From contig OZ005705.1 in the NCBI GenBank assembly GCA_963930775.1, forward strand, positions 5,084,001-5,148,000: 64,000 nucleotides of DNA. The letters are read 5' to 3'. A program made the translations under genes and the position numbers. The DNA comes from Cliona cf. orientalis. Its lineage: Eukaryota > Porifera > Demospongiae > Clionaida > Clionaidae. A model generated the notes under the pieces. It was not told the origin of the DNA, made no database searches, and worked only from the letters and a program-made list of their open reading frames with translations. Positions 60,944 to 64,000 of this stretch are shown one piece after another; position 1 is the stretch's first letter; every line of letters begins with the position of its first letter.

Positions 60944-63350
60944 GATAGGTGGACTAGCTAGCTCAACTAAAACACCATCTAACCACTAACTAAGACAGAT
61001 AAGATCAAACAAATTCTTGATCTTTCTTGAATGGCTCTGCTACAAGTACGTGCATAATGTGAGACAGAAGGGCATGTCGCTAATGGAGACACTGCACTGG
61101 TAGGCAGCTGCCATGCTGGTGCCATACCTGAGGTGAGTGGGCGGATAGCTGTAGCTCTTCATGTTCAACACTATTAGTAGCTACTAATGGGAACTGAATT
61201 ATTGATTGAAAGCATGCAGTTGAAGGGGGAGACAGTCCTACAGCTGGCAATTAGCTGTGGGGATTCACAACAACCTCTAGCAGACATCAACATTTCACAC
61301 TATGGGAATATTAAAGCTACTAGTACATGTACTACTACAGAAGAATATCCGACGTACAGCCTAAAATTTTTCTATTTTGCAACTTCATGGGTCAAAGCAA
61401 AGTCATAAAAAGTTTCTCTCACTGTCAATTGCAGATGCTTGGTGTGGTTGAACCTCAACCACACAATTTTTGCTTTTCATTAGAATCGATCAATGTACAT
61501 GTACCCTTTGAAAAATCTAGGCTACACGTTGAATTAGTTTGTGATGCATGGGGTGGTACAAATCTTAGTATGTGATATACTGTACAATGTACCTGTCTTT
61601 GAGGGCCTCCTGCATCTTGAAGTGCTTGAAGGCGTAGTCCTCAATGGTGTGGATGAAGGACTCTGGGACCGGGTGGACAGAGAGCTTGGTTAGAACCTCA
61701 ATGAGAACCAAGCAGAAGAGAAACTCAATGGCCAGCTCCTGTCGCTCGGTGAGGTACTCCTTTTCACGCTTGCTGGCCGGGTAGGGAGAGTCCGTCACAT
61801 CACTGATCAGTGAGAGAGAAGGGAGAGAGATAGTCAGAGAGAGAGAGGTAGGGATCAAGGTTATATACTTCAAAATAATACTAAATTATCTGCAAACGGA
61901 CATTCAACTAGGGTGGGCCATGTGATAACAACAGGAAATGCAGCTGCCATGTCTGTCATCAAGGCGGCACATGTACAACACATGCATACATGTAATAGCA
62001 CTTCACACTCAAAGTTAAGTTACCCAGAAGGGACTGTAGACCATGTCGTATTGCTGCGACTCTGCTGTATCTGTGATGGGTGTGTGTGTTATGTGTGTGG
62101 CGTGTGTATGAGCAATGAGAAACGGCAAGTGCAAATTTTCAACATTACAACTGTTGAATGGAATGCATATAGGCATACTGAATTATACAGTGCTGAAATT
62201 AACAGGCGCATAGTTGTATAATAATGATGGTAATTGGAGGTATGTACACTACACTTGGATCGCTCAAAGGGAACCATTTATTGCTTTAATTGCTAAATGT
62301 GGGCTGTGGGGCTGTAAACAGTGCATCTCTCTTTCTCTCCCCCCTCCCTCCCTCCCTCTCTCTCTCCCCGTCTCTCTCTCTCTCTCCCTCTCTCTCTCTC
62401 TCCCTCTCTCTCTCTCTCCCTCTCTCTCTCCCTCCCTCCCTCTCTCTCTCTCCCTCTCCCTCTCTCTTTCTCTCTCTCTTTCATTCCCTCCCGCCTTACC
62501 TCCATGTCCCTCCATTTGAAGATAGATGTCAATATTGATGTCAGACAGAAACTAGCCACCTCATTGAGGGAGTTTAGCAACTGAAAGTAAAGGTGAAAAC
62601 ACATTCTTTACATGTCACCAACATGGTGGACATTAGGCCACTTCAATATTCTGTTTCTCGGGCTGACCTTGCATCAGGAAAGGGTCAGTAGGTCGGCTTG
62701 TATGAAAATAAAGCAATTAATTGGGCCTGTCCAAGATCAATAATCAAGTCTTTTTTCAAAAAAAAATCTAGTGTACTGTGCATGCTCAGAATATACTTTA
62801 AACCTGACCTCTGACGTCAAAACTAACAAATGTTTTCTCCAGAAGTAGGGTTAGTCGGCCTGAGAAACAGAGTATTGAGTTGATTTAGTGGCCTTATACC
62901 TAGTCAAAGTGGGCATCACATACCTGGTCAAAGTGGGCATCTTCTCCCTTCTGCAGGGCTCTGCCTAGGGGATAGTCCTACCAGTGAGTGTGGTTAGTAT
63001 GTGAATTTGAAATGTTTGTGAATGTGCAAGGCCCCTTGTACGATTTCAATAGTATCGAGTAGACATATCGATCAATGTAGTAGGATCTACGTAGTTTCTG
63101 TAAACCCTCGCCATGCAATCTACTGACACGCAGGAGAGCCTTGACGCTTCTGCCAGATCCCTAATAATTTGTTCACAAATTTCTACTAGCTTCTAGTGTG
63201 GCATACCAGTGGCTGTGTAGCGATGTTCTGTAGCTTTCTCTCGCTCAAAGCCACGAACTCAGCGAACAGTTTCTTGAGCACGAACTCTCCTGCTGACATG
63301 GCGCCCTCCGCGTCGATCGGCGGGCTCATATTCTGATCAGCGCTCGCCAT
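25824..63350 (-). CDS. FRY: Furry homologue (FRY), complete coding region, ~52 exons
   Basis: Furry proteins are large HEAT/Armadillo-like scaffolds that bind and promote NDR/LATS (Tricornered-type) kinases and shape cell polarity, dendrites and spindles (fly Fry, worm SAX-2, yeast Tao3/Mor2, human FRY/FRYL). Reading the minus strand from ATG 63350 to the stop at 25824, I recover 52 exons in the same order as human FRY with matching blocks such as [38 protein letters not shown] and [15 protein letters not shown]. The exon lengths sum to 11,770 nt (~3,920 residues against 3,013 in human FRY); the excess is in two disordered blocks. Phases agree at every junction except exon 3 to exon 4. Exons are listed in the block entries. 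The single gene would represent both vertebrate paralogues. Many introns carry MITEs and low-complexity DNA, and the longest hosts another gene. Confidence 0.95.
28207..30593 (-). CDS. FRY: FRY exons 45-47, long acidic disordered block
   Basis: Exons: 30421-30593, 30197-30285, 28207-30133. The start ([18 protein letters not shown], then [19 protein letters not shown]) corresponds to the human 'FRDFDFLDVELEDGEGES' region. Exon 47 then adds about 640 residues of Glu, Pro and Ser: early RS/SPE stretches ([19 protein letters not shown]), a run [17 protein letters not shown], and loosely repeated [17 protein letters not shown] phrases. It ends in a Lys/Glu/Ser-rich stretch. The two introns inside are open in the same frame by chance, but each has GT-AG ends and phases that fit. 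The block is PEST-like and a plausible phosphorylation region; that is inference. Confidence 0.85.
30681..31049. mobile_element. MITE with TACCGTATTTGCTCGATC ends
   Basis: The ends are inverted: TACCGTATTTGCTCGATCAG at left and the complement at right, TA at both edges. Inner words repeat 'GCGACTATT'. It lies in the FRY intron between exons 44 and 45. Confidence 0.85.
31170..34419 (-). CDS. FRY: FRY exons 38-44, conserved repeat block
   Basis: Exons: 34304-34419, 34011-34188, 33682-33842, 32981-33128, 32572-32739, 31731-31892, 31170-31604. Matches to human FRY are close: [80 protein letters not shown], then [16 protein letters not shown] and [14 protein letters not shown] followed by SPSVIF. 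These are helical pairs of the HEAT/Armadillo-like type. The donor after exon 40 is GTCTGA, weaker than its neighbours. Two introns here hold MITEs (32038 and 33210). Confidence 0.92.
32087..32380. mobile_element. Nested hAT-like element, CCTTT duplication
   Basis: The ends are CATAGG and CCTATG with CCTTT on both sides (32082-32086 and 32381-32385). C-rich runs lie inside each end, one being a 23-nt C tract at 32332-32354. The 5-bp duplication agrees with that of the element at 2321-2736, although the ends differ. No transposase is seen. Confidence 0.65.
32332..32354. repeat. Poly-C tract (23 nt)
   Basis: Uninterrupted C run inside the nested element at 32087-32380. Confidence 0.75.
33210..33608. 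mobile_element. MITE, pogo/Tigger-like ends, TA duplication
   Basis: The left end reads ACAGTCCAATCTTGATTATC and the right end, read inward, ACAGTCCAACCTCGATTATC; both are followed by CGAAC. The CAGTCCAACCTCGATTATC pattern is typical of Tc1/mariner-pogo relatives. 'TTATCCGAAC' is repeated several times just inside both ends, as direct sub-terminal repeats. It lies in the FRY intron between exons 40 and 41. Confidence 0.85.
34553..36765 (-). CDS. FRY: FRY exons 35-37, disordered Ser/Pro-rich block
   Basis: Exons: 36467-36765, 35745-35987, 34553-35530. Phases are 1, 0 and 0 and the frame is open throughout. The sequence is poor in hydrophobic residues and rich in Ser, Pro, Thr, Lys and Glu: [41 protein letters not shown], then [37 protein letters not shown] and repeated SKESL/SQKES phrases. 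It sits where human FRY has its shorter Ser-rich linker (the '[20 protein letters not shown]' region). Likely a flexible, phosphorylated linker between helical blocks; that is inference. Basic [11 protein letters not shown] could be a kinase or nuclear-import site but is unproven. Confidence 0.85.
36985..38604. mobile_element. Complete long-inverted-repeat DNA element (1,620 bp), TAAC duplication
   Basis: Left arm 36985-37387 and right arm 38213-38604 are near-identical inverted repeats of about 400 bp, starting CAGTCGTTAGGCCAGCGGTC. TAAC lies on both sides (36981-36984 and 38605-38608). The 825-bp middle has no transposase frame; it includes a CT run and unremarkable sequence. A solo arm is at 609-999. 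A 4-bp duplication with CAG...CTG ends and very long arms does not match a superfamily I can name with confidence. It lies in the FRY intron between exons 34 and 35. Confidence 0.85.
38769..41163 (-). CDS. FRY: FRY exons 29-34, conserved middle block
   Basis: Exons: 40859-41163, 40386-40595, 39864-40090, 39670-39806, 39146-39292, 38769-38928. Matches to human [14 protein letters not shown] (human NPPFYRFT), [80 protein letters not shown] and [19 protein letters not shown]. Exon 29 carries a His-rich insert ([10 protein letters not shown]) and a Gly/Pro loop in place of the human Ser-rich linker. Phases agree at all junctions. Confidence 0.92.
42381..42407. repeat. Poly-G tract (27 nt)
   Basis: Longest homopolymer in the window, in the large FRY intron. 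The true length is uncertain. Confidence 0.8.
42686..43158. mobile_element. MITE with TATAGCGGGAAATTTTCG ends
   Basis: The left end TACTGTATAGCGGGAAATTT and the right end, read inward as TACCGTATAGCGGGAAATTT, differ at one base. TA is at both edges. The ends share the GGAAATTTTCG core with the elements at 7582 and 7906, so these three look like one loose family. The interior at 42790-43060 differs and may be older inserted DNA. Confidence 0.8.
47452..47654 (+). CDS. Possible terminal exon of an unplaced plus-strand gene
   Basis: After an acceptor-like TTTACAATTGTAG the frame is open for about 67 codons ([19 protein letters not shown], then [20 protein letters not shown]) to TAA. It ends only 49 bp before the ATG of the coiled-coil gene. 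The first ~50 bp are duplicated at 44481-44548 in a disrupted form. No upstream exon was found, and codon-like composition is the only other support. It may instead be repeat-derived. Confidence 0.25.
47704..48201 (+). CDS. Membrane-anchored coiled-coil protein, frame split by one TGA
   Basis: The frame starts [20 protein letters not shown] (signal anchor or signal peptide), then a coiled coil of heptads [21 protein letters not shown] encoded by a 21-bp tandem repeat. It meets TGA at 47980-47982 after 92 codons. The same frame stays open for another 72 codons: [20 protein letters not shown], a small-residue hydrophobic stretch ([12 protein letters not shown]), a second one ([10 protein letters not shown]), and ends TGA at 48199. 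AATAAA follows near 48389. The heptad pattern and phase continue across the TGA, so the downstream part was once or still is one protein. It is nested in an FRY intron on the opposite strand. Options are a young nonsense change, an assembly error, readthrough, or two-exon use. I recognise no family. Confidence 0.5.
48520..48990 (+). repeat. Dispersed repeat R1, copy 3
   Basis: Aligns with 1900-2790 without the hAT-like insertion; shared blocks include 'AGAGGCCTGCTGAGCAGGC', 'CACCAAGCCTCGAG', 'TTTGTCATACCTGTCAATAG' and the end 'CCGTGACATCAAACATACCT'. It gives a second empty-site reference for the insertions in copies 1 and 2. It lies just downstream of FRY exon 28. Confidence 0.65.
49081..56798 (-). 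CDS. FRY: FRY exons 12-28, conserved N-terminal half
   Basis: Exons: 56605-56798, 55950-56057, 55372-55702, 54511-54765, 54350-54439, 53969-54201, 53582-53746, 53165-53311, 52543-52603, 52221-52375, 51845-52060, 51218-51371, 50740-50891, 50489-50605, 50042-50205, 49545-49801, 49081-49293. Matches to human FRY include [136 protein letters not shown] and [19 protein letters not shown]. These are arrays of paired helices (HEAT/Armadillo-like). All 16 internal junctions agree in phase. Exon 15 has a Gly/Ser/Pro insert before the conserved [11 protein letters not shown]. Confidence 0.94.
49909..49965. repeat. CT-rich low-complexity tract
   Basis: CTCTCTCTCTCT/CCCTCC run in the FRY intron between exons 26 and 27. 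On the transcribed (minus) strand it is purine-rich. Confidence 0.7.
52949..53058. mobile_element. Short MITE, GCTAATAAAACGC type
   Basis: The right end, read inward, is TACCGTGTTTTTGCTAATAA, and the left end ATCGTATTTATGCTAATAGA, giving an imperfect inverted repeat of about 20 bp around a 110-bp unit. Edges are uncertain by a few bases. It lies in the FRY intron between exons 19 and 20. Confidence 0.55.
57047..63350 (-). CDS. FRY: FRY exons 1-11, N-terminal domain
   Basis: Exons: 63207-63350, 62924-62977, 62500-62580, 61593-61802, 60295-60529, 59516-59713, 58382-58486, 58215-58270, 58016-58063, 57190-57301, 57047-57124. Start choice: ATG at 63350 gives [16 protein letters not shown], then [20 protein letters not shown], matching human [20 protein letters not shown]. 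Further matches: [80 protein letters not shown]. Exon 3 ends on a codon boundary but exon 4 needs two bases before it, so a small exon of 3n+2 bases is probably missing from my model in the intron 61803-62499, where human FRY has ~25 extra residues. A CTG/GT repeat copy of the exon 2 donor lies next to it. Confidence 0.93.
57333..57931. mobile_element. MITE with TACCGTAGG ends, long form
   Basis: Same family as 4112-4322: left TACCGTAGGTTGGGTTTTAA, right the complement of TACCGTAGGACGGGTTTTAA, TA at both edges. The block 57525-57895 has no match to the short form and is probably a later insertion, or the short form is a deletion derivative. Its left edge is 32 bp upstream of the exon 10 acceptor of FRY, so it abuts the splice region. 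Confidence 0.8.
60884..60942. repeat. (GA)n microsatellite
   Basis: About 29 GA units without interruption, in the FRY intron between exons 4 and 5. Confidence 0.9.
62325..62488. repeat. CT-rich low-complexity tract
   Basis: Interrupted (CT)n/(CCT)n of about 160 bp right after the exon 3 donor of FRY. Long apparent frames of Leu/Ser/Pro or Arg/Glu here are artefacts of the repeat. Confidence 0.9.
62636..62893. mobile_element. PIF/Harbinger-like MITE, TTA duplication
   Basis: Ends GGCCACTTCAATATTCTGTT and, read inward from the right, GGCCACTAAATCAACTCAAT then CTCTGTTTCTC; TTA lies on both sides (62633-62635 and 62894-62896). Same family as 1204-1607, with a shorter interior. It lies in FRY intron 2, ending 25 bp from the exon 2 donor. 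Confidence 0.8.
62897..62944 (-). repeat. 24-bp tandem duplication across the FRY exon 2 donor
   Basis: Units 62897-62920 and 62921-62944 share TACCT(A/G)GTCAAAGTGGGCATC. The right unit holds the real exon 2 end (TTTGACCAG) and GTATGT donor. The left unit repeats the exon end as TTTGACTAG with a GTATAA donor-like site. Use of the second site would add a few codons ending in TAG. Confidence 0.75.
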
Positions 63351-64000
63351 CGTTGCCTTCTCTCTCAGACTGTACTTTGTTTGGCAACTCGCAAGGGATA
63401 CCCCTTGATTAGTAGGGAGTTACTCGCGATGGAGATGGTGGGCGGGACCACCGTGTCAATAGGCGTGGTCGATCGAGCTATAAAAGCAGATTGGCTCTCG
63501 ACCTGTCCAGGCACGCTACGAACACCCGTCGCTACGTTGATTGTTACCCTCTGCTGTCCATCACTGCGCTACTCTTCAGCCGATTCATAAGAGAACGCGA
63601 TCTCTTGTTACTTTCTACTACATAGCCAGTACAGCGAAGGTAGTTCACCGATGTTACATAGTATCGCTATTTGTAGAGCACACGATCGCCTCGAACTTAG
63701 TAGCCAATTCACAGGCAGGCTAATCCACTCATCAGAAGAGAAGGAAGAGCGGGCAAAAATGGAGTGATCAGCGAACGTAAGGCGCCACCCGAGCCGCTAC
63801 CATAGAACTCACTAAGTCTCAGCGCCGCTAGCAATGGCCCCAAGACCCGTTCTTCAATCAACACGACTTCATCTCGACTCTACCGACCTCGACTCACGGA
63901 AAGAAACTAAGGTGAAACGTGTATAATAGGTCAATTGGACTTTAGTAAATACATATGCCTGCTTGAAATGTTCGGTGTGTATGGTTTTGGCGCCTTTTTT
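63351..64000 (-). promoter_or_regulatory. FRY 5' flank, promoter side
   Basis: Upstream of the FRY start codon the DNA is less AT-rich than the introns (for example GCGCCACCCGAGCCGC near 63781), as expected around a broadly expressed promoter. No TATA box or clear initiator is assigned. A 25-codon plus-strand frame at 63834 is too short to call. I see no repeat here. Confidence 0.4.

Noticed and set aside
62214-62604. Long overlapping frames of Leu/Ser/Pro and Arg/Glu
   Set aside because: They translate a CT/GA low-complexity tract in both strands and several frames.
63834-63911. Possible first exon of a divergent plus-strand gene (MAPRPVLQSTRLHLDS...)
   Set aside because: The frame reaches TAA after 25 codons, before the donor-like AAGGTGAAA. 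There is no further support.

Overview
The window looks like nuclear DNA of an animal, most likely a demosponge of the Amphimedon type. It is AT-rich, its genes have many short GT-AG introns, and it carries a complete animal-type Furry gene. It also has a tandem pair of large secreted/membrane proteins built from bacterial 'Pmp'-like GGA repeats plus a multi-pass C-terminus, and it is dense with short terminal-inverted-repeat elements (MITEs). The species call is inference; the eukaryotic, animal call is strong.

Layout. 1-2800: nested repeats, comprising a fragment of a Penelope-type retroelement, a solo arm of a long-inverted-repeat element, and two copies of one dispersed repeat, each broken by a different DNA transposon. 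2802-9480 (+): the last seven exons of an unrecognised protein gene whose introns hold five MITEs. 9481-11092: repeat-derived, no gene. 11093-15170 (-): a decayed copy, and 15778-20881 (-) a nearly intact copy, of the Pmp-repeat/multi-pass membrane protein. The intact copy is interrupted close to its 3' end by an 814-bp DNA element with a TA target duplication. 21470-23850: two tandem-repeat arrays. 23911-25823: dispersed repeat and AT-rich DNA with long G runs. 25824-63350 (-): the whole coding region of a Furry (FRY) orthologue in about 52 exons, read here exon by exon. 63351-64000: its 5' flank.

Furry is a scaffold for NDR/LATS-type kinases and has roles in cell shape and polarity in yeast, fly, worm and vertebrates. 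Here the conserved HEAT/Armadillo-like blocks are separated by two very long disordered blocks (exons 35-37 and 45-47), giving a protein of about 3,920 residues. Its largest intron (41164-49080) holds MITEs and a small plus-strand gene for a membrane-anchored coiled-coil protein whose frame is split by one TGA.

The best leads are the frame-perfect transposon insertion in the membrane-protein gene, several otherwise unrelated MITE families that all end in TACNGTA-type termini with TA duplications, paired empty and filled sites within the window, and the TGA-split heptad gene. I saw no CRISPR array, rRNA, tRNA or capsid/envelope-bearing element.
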